Position numbers and translations under genes: made by a program. This document shows positions 1 to 6,832 of a stretch of DNA of 8,853 bases, piece after piece; the first letter of the stretch is position 1; each line of letters starts with the position of its first letter. The notes under the pieces are model-generated. The model saw nothing but the letters and a program-made list of their open reading frames with translations, ran no database searches and was not told the DNA's origin. Origin of the DNA: JAAYCO01 sp964632015. Its GTDB lineage: Bacteria > Planctomycetota > Phycisphaerae > SM23-33. The stretch is from contig CAZWAT010000121.1 of assembly GCA_964632015.1 (NCBI GenBank), positions 1 through 8,853 on the forward strand, read 5' to 3'.

Positions 1-31
1 GAAATGGTCATGACTCTGACGTGCATGATTG

Positions 32-1288
32 TTATTCGACTATTGCCCAGATCGCTTTGAGGTAGGCGGCTTCAGGTGCGTCGGGGGCGAAGGGGTGGTC
101 GCCGCCTGGGCCGGTGGTGCGGAAGATTCGCAGGGTCCTGTTTGCGCCGCGGGCGGATGCACCGAGTGTCTCGATGAATTTCGCCTGATCGACAAGACCG
201 CTGCACGAGCATGTCAGAAGCACTCCGCCGGGGGCAACCACGCTCATGGCCAGGCGGTTGAGGTCGGCGTATTTTCGCAGTCCCGTCTCCATCATGGATC
301 TTGCGGGGACGAATTTCGATGGGTCGACCACGACGACGTCCCACGTCTTGCCTTGGGTCTGGGCGTGCCTGAGATAATCAAACGCATCGGCATGCGTACA
401 AGCGATGTCAGCGTTGTTCAGGCCTGCGTTCTGGTGGGCGACTTCCAGGGCCTTTTCGTCAAGATCGACGCCGTGAACGCTGCGTGCTTTACCTATAGTT
501 GCGGCGTAGCACGAGAACCCGCCGGTGTAACAGGCGATGTCGAGCACGTTTTTGTCGGGCGTGAACTCGCATAACGCCAGGCGGTTGTCGCGTTGGTCGC
601 AGAAGAAGCCCGTTTTGTGCATGCGGGCCAGTCGCACGTTGAACTTGACGCCGTTTTCAGTGATTACCACCGACCTGTCCTTGCGGTCGATCTGTCGTCG
701 GTCTAGTCGAAAGCCTTCCTTTCTGCACACGCTCTCATCGGCCCGCACGAGGAACTCTTTCACCGAGACGCCAGCGTCGATGATGGCGTCTTCGATTTTT
801 TCCAGTCGTCGGTGCATGGCGAGGCTGAAGAGTTCTATCACGACGTATTCACCGAACCTGTCAGCCACGACGCCGGACAGTGCATCGCCTTCGGCATGGA
901 TCATTCGCCAGGCGTCGGTGTGCGTGTCGAGCTTCAAGGTTTTTTGCCTCAGGTTCACCGCGTTTGCGACGCGTTGAGAAATGACGTCATCCGGCGGGGC
1001 TTGCGGGCCGAACGACACCATCCTCAGGGCGATCTGTGACATGCCGTTGAAGTAACCCCATCCGAAGGGACGGTCATGGCGGTCGAGCACGGCTACGAGG
1101 TCGCCATCTTCAACGTCCGGGCCTACCGCATCGAGCATCTTGTTGTATATGAACGACCCGAAGTGGACGCTCTTTAGTTTAACCCAAGGCGTACCTGGTT
1201 CGAGATTCTCAGGCTGGGGTGGCGTGGGTGGTGGTGACTGCGGTTGTGTGCCGCGAGTGTTGCGCGTGTTTATGTGTTTCTTGCTCAT
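32..1288 (-). CDS. rlmI: RlmI-like class I SAM-dependent 23S rRNA (cytosine-C5) methyltransferase
   Basis: Predicted cytoplasmic enzyme that transfers a methyl group from S-adenosylmethionine to a cytosine of 23S rRNA; E. coli RlmI acts at C1962. From the ATG at 1288 the protein is 418 residues, close to the usual ~400. In order: a Pro/Gln-rich N-terminal tail (about residues 14-34), a PUA-like RNA-binding domain (about 35-95), a linker domain, then the Rossmann methyltransferase fold. Visible motifs are HKTGFFCDQRDNR (224-236), SAM-binding motif I VLDIACYTGGF (248-258), the acidic VDLDE (274-278), DPSKFVP (322-328), TCSCSG (359-364) and a C-terminal YLK. The middle of the fourth motif is Ser where E. 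coli has DPPKF. An in-frame TTG at 1309 would add 7 residues. I prefer the ATG because a TATCAT box lies 7 bases before it. It is transcribed away from acyP. Family assignment is firm; the exact target base is inferred. Confidence 0.9.
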   Translation of the reverse strand: MSKKHINTRNTRGTQPQSPPPTPPQPENLEPGTPWVKLKSVHFGSFIYNKMLDAVGPDVEDGDLVAVLDRHDRPFGWGYFNGMSQIALRMVSFGPQAPPDDVISQRVANAVNLRQKTLKLDTHTDAWRMIHAEGDALSGVVADRFGEYVVIELFSLAMHRRLEKIEDAIIDAGVSVKEFLVRADESVCRKEGFRLDRRQIDRKDRSVVITENGVKFNVRLARMHKTGFFCDQRDNRLALCEFTPDKNVLDIACYTGGFSCYAATIGKARSVHGVDLDEKALEVAHQNAGLNNADIACTHADAFDYLRHAQTQGKTWDVVVVDPSKFVPARSMMETGLRKYADLNRLAMSVVAPGGVLLTCSCSGLVDQAKFIETLGASARGANRTLRIFRTTGPGGDHPFAPDAPEAAYLKAIWAIVE

Positions 1289-1295
1289 TCGGGGG

Positions 1296-1301
1296 ATGAT
1301 A
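1296..1301 (-). promoter_or_regulatory. -10 box for the rlmI-like gene (leaderless type)
   Basis: Read on the minus strand the sequence is TATCAT, matching 5 of 6 consensus positions, with 7 bases before the ATG at 1288. Transcription would begin at or next to the A of the ATG, and no Shine-Dalgarno sequence intervenes. I see no good -35 element 16-18 bases upstream. Assignment is by pattern only. Confidence 0.45.
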
Positions 1302-1341
1302 CATGACAAGCCCCTGGGCGAGTAGACTATTTACGAGATAT

Positions 1342-1354
1342 CGCCGGCCCGGCG
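1342..1354. promoter_or_regulatory. Perfect GC-rich dyad midway between divergent promoters
   Basis: CGCCGG-C-CCGGCG is a perfect inverted repeat with 6-base arms and a 1-base centre. It sits almost exactly midway between the -10 boxes of the rlmI-like gene (1296-1301) and acyP (1393-1398), about 48-50 bases from each. A one-base loop excludes an RNA hairpin, so if functional it would be a DNA-binding site for a dimeric regulator. GC-rich DNA produces such palindromes by chance, so the operator role is speculative. Confidence 0.25.
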
Positions 1355-1392
1355 TTTGTGCTCAATCGCTGGTCTTGTGGGCCTGGAGCGCG

Positions 1393-1398
1393 TACAAT
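1393..1398 (+). promoter_or_regulatory. -10 box for acylphosphatase gene (leaderless type)
   Basis: TACAAT (5 of 6 consensus) is followed by 7 bases and then the ATG at 1406, placing the likely transcription start on or next to the start codon. No Shine-Dalgarno sequence lies within 15 bases of the ATG. There is no convincing -35 element at normal spacing. Confidence 0.45.
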
Positions 1399-1405
1399 CC
1401 TGCGC

Positions 1406-1678
1406 ATGAAGGAGCACCGAACCATACGATTTTTCGGTAATGTTCAGGGTGTGGGGTTTCGCTACAGCGCCTTGCGCGAGGCGGGGGGGTACGACCTTGA
1501 AGGTTATGTGCGAAACATGCCCGACGGTAGCGTTGAAGTGGTTGTGGAAGGCGAAAGAGCCGACATCGACGGGTTCATCCAAGGCTTGGAGTCGCGGATG
1601 AGCGGGTTCATCAGGCGAAAGTCTGAGCAGAAGGGGCCGTACAGCGGAACATTCGGGCGCTTCGAGGTGGGGTACTGA
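1406..1678 (+). CDS. acyP: Acylphosphatase
   Basis: Small cytosolic enzyme that hydrolyses carboxyl-phosphate bonds in acyl phosphates such as acetyl phosphate, carbamoyl phosphate and 1,3-bisphosphoglycerate. From the ATG at 1406 it is 90 residues, the standard family length, and covers the whole ferredoxin-like single domain. The phosphate-binding loop GNVQGVGFR spans residues 11-19, with catalytic Arg19. GYVRNMPDGSVEV (33-45) holds catalytic Asn37. Both active-site residues are intact. A GTG at 1358 is in frame upstream, but its extra 16 residues have no counterpart in the family and a -10 box lies inside that stretch, so the later ATG is preferred. The gene is divergent from the rlmI-like gene and is followed 103 bases later by the annotated start of the CDF transporter. 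Confidence 0.93.
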   Translation: MKEHRTIRFFGNVQGVGFRYSALREAGGYDLEGYVRNMPDGSVEVVVEGERADIDGFIQGLESRMSGFIRRKSEQKGPYSGTFGRFEVGY

Positions 1679-1684
1679 TACTGC

Positions 1685-1713
1685 TGGAAGTAACGGGGAC
1701 AATTCTATAAAAT
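1685..1713 (+). promoter_or_regulatory. Candidate promoter upstream of the CDF transporter
   Basis: A good -10 box, TAAAAT at 1708-1713, lies 17 bases after a weak -35-like TGGAAG at 1685-1690. Transcription would begin near 1719-1720. That leaves a leader of about 62 bases before the TTG at 1782, or essentially none if translation begins at the in-frame GTC at 1719 (see finding). Confidence 0.35.
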
Positions 1714-1781
1714 TTCGCGTCGAGGTTATCACGAGCGTTTCAAGACACAATCCGGTTGCAACGCCAAACGGTATTACCTGG

Positions 1782-2633
1782 TTGAGCGTTATTTTGAACG
1801 CCGCACTGGCCGTTACGAAGGTTTTCGCAGGGTTGGCGTTTCATTCGCAGGCGATCATGGCTGACGGCCTGCATGGTGCGACGGACATGTTCACCGACAT
1901 CGCCGTGCTTGCGGGGCTCAGGGCGAGCAGCAAACCCGCCGACCTCGACCATCATTACGGACACCGCAGGATAACCACCTTGGTCGGTCTGATCATCGGG
2001 GCGAGTCTTCTGCTTGCCTCGGCGATAATCGTCATGGAGGCGGTGAAGTCTTTTCATGCCCTTGCGATAGAGAAGAATCTACCCCCAATTCAGGCGGGTT
2101 TGCCGATGTGGCTGGCGATAGTGACGATACCGGTCAAGGAAATGCTCTTTCGCGTGACGCGAGTGGTGGGCAGGCGGACGGGCGATGTGTCGCTTATCGC
2201 AAACGCGTGGCATCACCGGTCGGATGCGGTAACGTCGGTGGGGGCGTCGCTGGGGTTGGGGGCGGTACTGATCGGCGGGGAGCAGTGGCGGTTCATGGAT
2301 CCACTCGCCGCGACGGTTCTGGCTGCGTGGCTGGCGGGGGTGGCGGTCAATATCATCCGCGAGAACGCAGGTGAACTGATTGACCGCGCGCCGGAGTCGC
2401 ACGTGCTCGACAGTATCGAACAGGTCGTGCGGAATACCGAGGGCGTGAAAGAGGTTCATGCCTTCAGGGCGCGTAGAATCGGGGGTAAGATCGCGATGGA
2501 CATCAACGTGATGGTCGAACCAGGCCTCACCGTCAGGCAGGGGCACGATATCGCCTCCGACGTGCAGAAGAAGGTGCAAGAGTCGATCGAGGACGTCCTT
2601 GAGGTGTTGGTTCACATCGAACCGGCGTATTGA
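1782..2633 (+). CDS. Cation diffusion facilitator (CDF) metal efflux transporter
   Basis: Inner-membrane proton-coupled exporter of divalent metal, probably Zn2+, acting as a homodimer. From TTG 1782 it is 283 residues. Six membrane helices are visible at about 3-22, 25-47, 66-88, 107-128, 137-163 and 172-195, then a cytoplasmic C-terminal domain (about 200-283). The membrane metal site has HxxxD in helix 2 (His31, Asp35) and HxxxD in helix 5 (His144, Asp148). This two-His/two-Asp set is associated with zinc; iron/zinc FieF has Asp at the first position. HYGHRR (58-63) matches the conserved loop. C-terminal His226, His255 and His278 align with FieF cytoplasmic metal-site histidines. The start is doubtful: TTG has no Shine-Dalgarno and puts helix 1 at the very N-terminus, while the frame stays open upstream. 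Family is firm; metal is inferred. Confidence 0.88.
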   Translation: MSVILNAALAVTKVFAGLAFHSQAIMADGLHGATDMFTDIAVLAGLRASSKPADLDHHYGHRRITTLVGLIIGASLLLASAIIVMEAVKSFHALAIEKNLPPIQAGLPMWLAIVTIPVKEMLFRVTRVVGRRTGDVSLIANAWHHRSDAVTSVGASLGLGAVLIGGEQWRFMDPLAATVLAAWLAGVAVNIIRENAGELIDRAPESHVLDSIEQVVRNTEGVKEVHAFRARRIGGKIAMDINVMVEPGLTVRQGHDIASDVQKKVQESIEDVLEVLVHIEPAY

Positions 2634-2644
2634 GGCGCAGGGTC

Positions 2645-2673
2645 TGGAAAAACGCCCCTCGCGACAGTATGCT
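2645..2673 (+). promoter_or_regulatory. Candidate proS promoter
   Basis: TGGAAA (2645-2650, 4 of 6 to the -35 consensus) is separated by 17 bases from TATGCT (2668-2673, 4 of 6 to the -10 consensus). Transcription from about 2680 would give a 20-base leader that contains the Shine-Dalgarno at 2689-2693. The spacing is ideal but both hexamers are only moderate. Confidence 0.35.
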
Positions 2674-2688
2674 CAGCCGTTTTAGAAC

Positions 2689-2693
2689 GAGGA
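2689..2693 (+). promoter_or_regulatory. Shine-Dalgarno site of proS
   Basis: GAGGA ends 7 bases before the ATG at 2701, a standard ribosome-binding arrangement. It fixes the proS start and contrasts with the neighbours that have a -10 box in that position instead. Confidence 0.65.
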
Positions 2694-2700
2694 ACTACAA

Positions 2701-4224
2701 ATGGCAAAGCAGCAGAAGAACGCGATTTCCCCGCTACGCTCCGAAGATTACGCCGAGTGGTATCAGCAGGTAGTCAGGTCAGCCGACCTGGCCGAGACAT
2801 CTCCCGTACGCGGGTGCATGGTCATCAAGCCGTGGGGATACGCGATATGGGAGAACATGCAGCGGGTGCTTGACGGCATGTTCAAAGAGACGGGGCACGT
2901 CAACGCGTACTTTCCGCTGTTCATTCCGCTGAGCTTTCTTCAGAAAGAGGCCGAGCACGTAGAGGGTTTCGCCAAGGAATGCGCCGTCGTCACGCATCAT
3001 CGCCTCAAGATGGACGACCGGGGCAAGCTGGTTCCTGACGGCGAGCTTGAAGAGCCGCTGATCGTCCGCCCGACATCGGAGACGATCATCGGGGCGATGT
3101 TCTCGAAGTGGGTTCAGTCTTACCGCGATCTTCCGCTTCTGATGAACCAGTGGGCGAACGTGGTTCGCTGGGAGATGCGCACGCGGATGTTCCTTCGCAC
3201 GACCGAGTTTTTGTGGCAGGAGGGTCACACTGTCCACGCCACCGAGGCAGAGGCGATTGAAGAAACGAGTCGCATGCTGAACGTCTATAGCGACTTTGCC
3301 GAGAACTACATGGCCATGCCGGTTGTCCGCGGCGAGAAGACCGAGGGTGAGCGGTTTCCTGGGGCGGTGTCCACGTTCGCAATCGAGGCGATGATGCAGG
3401 ATCGCAAGGCGCTTCAGGCGGGCACGTCTCACTTCCTGGGTCAGAATTTTTCGAAAGGCTCGGACATTAAATTCCTCGACGCCGACAATCAGGAGGTTTT
3501 CGCCTGGACGACGAGTTGGGGCGTTTCGACTCGCCTGGTAGGTGGGCTCATCATGTGCCATTCCGACGACGATGGGCTTGTGCTGCCCCCGCGTCTGGCG
3601 CCGCTGCACGTTGTGATAATTCCCATTTCTCACAACGAACAAGACGAGGCGAAGGTGGTTGAACACTGCCGGAAGCTTGCAGGGGACATCAAGAACGCCG
3701 GTTACGATGGTGGGCCTGTGCGCGTCGAGGTGGACACCCGCCCGCAGAGAGGTGGCGAGAAGACCTGGGGCTGGATCAAGAAGGGCGTGCCCATTCGACT
3801 TGAGATTGGCCCGCGCGACATGGCGTCGGATTCGGTTTTCATGGGCAGGCGCGACAAGGCCCCGCGGGAGAAGGTCTCGATGCCCCGCGAACAATTCATT
3901 GCCGAAGTGGGGAACATCCTTGGCGAAATCCAGCAGGCGCTTCTGGAGAGGGCACGTTCGTTCAGGCACGCCAATACCGTCAACATCGATGACAAGGACG
4001 AGTTCTACCGGTTCTTCACGCCGTCCAACCGCACCAAGCCCGAGATTCACGGTGGATTCGCCATGTGTCACTACCATCCCGATCCGGCGGTGGAAGAGCG
4101 GATTCGCAACGACCTGAACGTCACCGTTCGATGCATACCCGTTGGGGGTGAGGACGAGCCGGGCAAGTGCATATTCACCGGCAGAGCCAGCACGCGAAGG
4201 GCGCTTTGGGCGAAGTCGTACTGA
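2701..4224 (+). CDS. proS: Prolyl-tRNA synthetase, archaeal/eukaryotic type
   Basis: Cytosolic class II synthetase that activates proline with ATP and charges tRNA-Pro. At 507 residues it is the short type without the editing insertion of E. coli-type ProRS, resembling the Thermus and archaeal enzymes. The N-terminal catalytic core contains RPTSE (123-127), motif 2 around RWEMR to FLWQEGH (156-176), GTSHFLGQNF (241-250) and motif 3 GVSTRLVGG with Arg278 (274-282). An anticodon-binding domain follows from about 300 (PPRLAPLHVVIIP). The C-terminal domain ends in Tyr507 (WAKSY), typical of this type. In that last domain only Cys456 and Cys490 remain at the usual four zinc-ligand positions; the partners appear to be Ala463 and Thr493, so zinc may be absent. 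A Shine-Dalgarno GAGGA supports the ATG. It lies 67 bases after the CDF gene. Confidence 0.96.
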   Translation: MAKQQKNAISPLRSEDYAEWYQQVVRSADLAETSPVRGCMVIKPWGYAIWENMQRVLDGMFKETGHVNAYFPLFIPLSFLQKEAEHVEGFAKECAVVTHHRLKMDDRGKLVPDGELEEPLIVRPTSETIIGAMFSKWVQSYRDLPLLMNQWANVVRWEMRTRMFLRTTEFLWQEGHTVHATEAEAIEETSRMLNVYSDFAENYMAMPVVRGEKTEGERFPGAVSTFAIEAMMQDRKALQAGTSHFLGQNFSKGSDIKFLDADNQEVFAWTTSWGVSTRLVGGLIMCHSDDDGLVLPPRLAPLHVVIIPISHNEQDEAKVVEHCRKLAGDIKNAGYDGGPVRVEVDTRPQRGGEKTWGWIKKGVPIRLEIGPRDMASDSVFMGRRDKAPREKVSMPREQFIAEVGNILGEIQQALLERARSFRHANTVNIDDKDEFYRFFTPSNRTKPEIHGGFAMCHYHPDPAVEERIRNDLNVTVRCIPVGGEDEPGKCIFTGRASTRRALWAKSY

Positions 4225-4258
4225 CGTGATGCTGGAGGGAGCGGTTCGTCGTCGGCGC

Positions 4259-4264
4259 TAGAAT
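4259..4264 (+). promoter_or_regulatory. -10 box for the 2-hydroxyacid dehydrogenase gene (leaderless type)
   Basis: TAGAAT (5 of 6 consensus) is followed by only 5 bases before the ATG at 4270, so transcription should begin at about the start codon. The nearest purine-rich tract (GGAGG at 4234-4238) is over 30 bases upstream of the ATG and cannot serve as its ribosome-binding site. No clear -35 element is seen. Confidence 0.45.
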
Positions 4265-4269
4265 TCCTC

Positions 4270-5316
4270 ATGGATCACGCGACGAACAGCAAGAACACGG
4301 TCTTCTTTGTCGAGGCGCAGTCGTGGGAGGAACAGGCGCTTGTTGACTTATGTTCTCACGATTGCGAGGTGTTCAGCGACCCGCGTCCGATTCAGGGGAT
4401 ACCCGATGACGAGCTTCCCCACGACGTGGTGGTGTTGAGCCCTTTCATTCAAAGCCGCGTCGATAGCGAGCAGATTGACAGGTTGGGCTCCCGGGTGAGG
4501 CTGGTGTCTACCCGCAGCACCGGTTACGACCACATAGACATCGAGGCGTGCAGCGTTCGCGGGATAATAGTCGCCAACGTCCCGTCATACGGCGAAATAA
4601 GCGTTGCCGAGCATTGCTTCGCGCTGCTGCTTGCGTTGTCCCGGAAAGTCTGTTCGGCAGCCCAACGCACGGTTCGGGGCGATTTCAGCATCGGGGGGCT
4701 TCGCGGGCACGAACTGCACGGAAAGACGCTTGGGGTTGTCGGGACCGGTGCAATTGCTCGTAACGTGCTTCGCATTGCCGGGGGGTTCGGCATGCGCAGG
4801 TTGGCGTATGACATCCACCCGCTGCCCGATCTGGCGGGCGATCTGGGCTTCGAATACGTGGGATTCGAGCAGCTCATCACCGAATCTGACATTCTCAGCC
4901 TGCACGTGCCTCACAACCGGTACACTCACCATATGATCGACGCGGAGGCGTTGCGAAAGTGCCGTCGGGGCCTGATGATAGTCAACACGGCTCGCGGGGG
5001 TCTTATCGACACGCCGGCGCTGATCGATGGCCTGAAGTCGGGGCAGGTGGGGGGCGCTGCCCTTGATGTCATCGAGGGAGAGGGCGTCATCGGCGAGGAG
5101 ATGCAGATTTTAAGCGAATCATACGACATCGACACGCTTCGAAGAGTCGTGCAAAGCCACGCCCTGCTTCGCTTGCCCAACGTGATAATTACCCCGCACG
5201 TGGGGTTCAACACCGCCGAATCCGTCAGGCGAATCATCGAGACCACCACCAGAAACATTCACGCGTTTCTCGAAGGCGAGCCCAAAAACCTTGTTCATAT
5301 CCCGGTCTTGAAGTGA
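4270..5316 (+). CDS. NAD-dependent D-2-hydroxyacid dehydrogenase (D-lactate dehydrogenase-like)
   Basis: Cytosolic oxidoreductase of the D-isomer-specific 2-hydroxyacid dehydrogenase family, most like D-lactate dehydrogenases that interconvert pyruvate and D-lactate with NADH. At 348 residues it is near the usual ~330. A split substrate-binding domain (about 1-100 and 310-348) surrounds the nucleotide-binding domain (about 105-305). STGYDHID (83-90) is the conserved interdomain segment. The dinucleotide loop is VVGTGAIA (156-163), with Ala where the last Gly of GxGxxG is usual. Asp181 at the end of the next strand favours NAD over NADP. Catalytic candidates are Arg242 in NTARGGLID, Asp266, Glu271 (same Asp-to-Glu spacing as in D-LDH) and His310 in TPHVGF. 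The Glu-to-His spacing is 39, about 7 more than in classical D-LDH. Substrate is inferred; another short 2-keto acid is possible. It converges on the GH130 gene. Confidence 0.9.
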   Translation: MDHATNSKNTVFFVEAQSWEEQALVDLCSHDCEVFSDPRPIQGIPDDELPHDVVVLSPFIQSRVDSEQIDRLGSRVRLVSTRSTGYDHIDIEACSVRGIIVANVPSYGEISVAEHCFALLLALSRKVCSAAQRTVRGDFSIGGLRGHELHGKTLGVVGTGAIARNVLRIAGGFGMRRLAYDIHPLPDLAGDLGFEYVGFEQLITESDILSLHVPHNRYTHHMIDAEALRKCRRGLMIVNTARGGLIDTPALIDGLKSGQVGGAALDVIEGEGVIGEEMQILSESYDIDTLRRVVQSHALLRLPNVIITPHVGFNTAESVRRIIETTTRNIHAFLEGEPKNLVHIPVLK

Positions 5317-5319
5317 CAT

Positions 5320-6819
5320 CTACTCGACTGGCGTCATCGCCGCGATGAGATTGTCCACCTTGACAGTCGCAATGCTCGATTTGGTGTCGCTCATAGCGTA
5401 GGGGATTATCAGCTCGTTACGGTGGATCATCCCGCCGCAGCTGTACACGACGTTTGGCACGTATCCTTCACGCTCGTCGCCGATGGGTTCAATGAGCGGG
5501 TGTTTGAGCCTTGCTATGACCTTCTCGGGGTTGTTCAGGTCAAGCAGAATCGCACCGATGCAGTATCGGCGCATCGTTCCCACGCCGTGGGTGAGCAGAA
5601 TCCACCCGTGTTCGGTCTCGATGGGCGAGCCACAGTTGCCTATCTGCATTTTCTCCCACATTTCGACGGGTCCCCATAGCGGCTTGACGTCGTGCCAGAA
5701 GTGGATGTTGTCCGACTTCATGATCGTCAGGCTTTCTCCGTCCTGTCTGCCGACCATGTGGTAGAGGCCCTTGATTCGCCTGGGGAACAAAGCGAAATTC
5801 TTGCCCGTCACCGCGCTACCGTTGAGTGTAAGAATGCGGAAATGGGTGAAATCTTCTGTCTCGATGATCTGTGGTAGAATTGTCACGCCGTCGTAGGCGG
5901 TATATGTTGCGTAGTAGCGTATCGTACCGTCATCATCGACAAACCGCACAAATCGCGCGTCTTCGATACCGTTGCGTTCCTGTGGCGATACCGGAAACAG
6001 CACCCTCTCGCTCAGGTCGCGATTATTGTTGAACACCAGTTCATAGTTGCACTCTGCCAACCAGCGCATCGCCTGAACTGTTCCCTCAAAGTCGTCGCCG
6101 AGGGGCTCGGGATCGGTGCGGTGGATTCTGGCTTCCATTTCCTGCCTGCCGAACATTTCGCCAAGCGTATCAAGTATCGCCTTCGCCACCGGGGTGTAGT
6201 AACCCATCTCCTTGAGTTTGAGCCCGAAGACGTACTTGTCGTACTTGGGGTCTTCGAGCACCTCGGGCGTCTGCACATAGTTTGTGACCGGCTCGAAGGC
6301 GATGTGTCCCTGCGAGTTGATGACTCCGCTTCTAAACACCACCGACGAGATATGCCCCTCGCCGACCGCCCTGAAACTCAGTATGAACCTGACAGATCCG
6401 TTGGGAAGGTCGCTCTGGTCGGGATGCTGAACCATCGATGGATTGAAAAACGCCGCCGCTTCCACCGAGTATTCATGCGAAAAAAACGCGCCGACAAGCA
6501 GCTTGTCGTCATCCTCCAGGCCTTGAAGATTAAGAAGCATGTCGAACTGCTCTTCGCGCTGAAGACGCAGGCACAGACGATCGAAATTATTCACCAGAAG
6601 CCTGTGCAGGTCGCGATGTCGACCGGCGAAATTGTTGAGCGTCGCCGAAAGAATCTCCCTGCGCTCGGGATCGAGAGTAGAGAGTATGCGCCGAAGAACC
6701 GACCTCAACCGCCACACCGACGTGGGCGCAAAGAGCTTGATGATCACCCTTCGGTTATCGGAAACCAGACGATCAAGTCGTCGTTCAGCAACAAGCCTTG
6801 ATACCGCAACATCGACCAT
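5320..6819 (-). CDS. Long-form GH130 family beta-mannoside phosphorylase or hydrolase
   Basis: Five-bladed beta-propeller glycosidase-like enzyme. GH130 members cleave beta-mannosides, most by phosphorolysis giving mannose 1-phosphate and some by hydrolysis. From ATG 6819 it has 499 residues, whereas classical members have about 300-400. The extra length is an N-terminal region of roughly 110 residues (charged, helical-looking, with RHRD at 67-70) plus an insertion. Family motifs: FNPS (125-128), SFRAVGEGHISS (148-159), GIEDARF (284-290) with Asp287 as the expected proton donor, YTAYDG (306-311), KNFALFPRR (340-348), GSPIETEHGWILLTHG (397-412) and a final YAMSD (474-478). An in-frame GTG at 6885 would add 22 residues; I prefer the ATG for its AAAGG and because the protein then begins at the RLVAERRLDRL helix. 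There is no signal peptide, so it is probably cytoplasmic. No sugar transporter or glycosyltransferase is adjacent. The substrate is unresolved. Confidence 0.85.
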   Translation of the reverse strand: MVDVAVSRLVAERRLDRLVSDNRRVIIKLFAPTSVWRLRSVLRRILSTLDPERREILSATLNNFAGRHRDLHRLLVNNFDRLCLRLQREEQFDMLLNLQGLEDDDKLLVGAFFSHEYSVEAAAFFNPSMVQHPDQSDLPNGSVRFILSFRAVGEGHISSVVFRSGVINSQGHIAFEPVTNYVQTPEVLEDPKYDKYVFGLKLKEMGYYTPVAKAILDTLGEMFGRQEMEARIHRTDPEPLGDDFEGTVQAMRWLAECNYELVFNNNRDLSERVLFPVSPQERNGIEDARFVRFVDDDGTIRYYATYTAYDGVTILPQIIETEDFTHFRILTLNGSAVTGKNFALFPRRIKGLYHMVGRQDGESLTIMKSDNIHFWHDVKPLWGPVEMWEKMQIGNCGSPIETEHGWILLTHGVGTMRRYCIGAILLDLNNPEKVIARLKHPLIEPIGDEREGYVPNVVYSCGGMIHRNELIIPYAMSDTKSSIATVKVDNLIAAMTPVE

Positions 6820-6827
6820 GTTCGGGG

Positions 6828-6832
6828 CCTTT
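6828..6832 (-). promoter_or_regulatory. Shine-Dalgarno-like site of the GH130 gene
   Basis: Read on the minus strand, AAAGG lies 8 bases before the ATG at 6819. It is the main reason for choosing this start over the in-frame GTG at 6885, which has no such element. The match is moderate. Confidence 0.4.

Noticed and set aside
1..31. Possible terminator after the rlmI-like gene
   Set aside because: Only a GTCATGAC palindrome and no stem with a T-tract is visible; the segment is too short to judge.
29..574. 181-codon open frame antisense to the rlmI-like gene
   Set aside because: It overlaps the methyltransferase domain on the other strand, with Cys/Gly-rich composition typical of a shadow frame.
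2632..2668. GAGGCG ... CGCCCCTC as a terminator after the CDF gene
   Set aside because: The arms pair only with a two-base bulge, the loop is long, there is no T-tract, and it overlaps the likely proS promoter.
2779..4077. 432-codon open frame antisense to proS
   Set aside because: It lies wholly opposite proS, which is unmistakable by motifs. Its translation is rich in Arg, His and Pro with no recognisable domain, as expected for a GC-rich shadow frame.
6121..6801. 226-codon open frame antisense to the GH130 gene
   Set aside because: It is fully contained opposite a recognised gene, has no Shine-Dalgarno or -10 box at its start, and has no recognisable domain.
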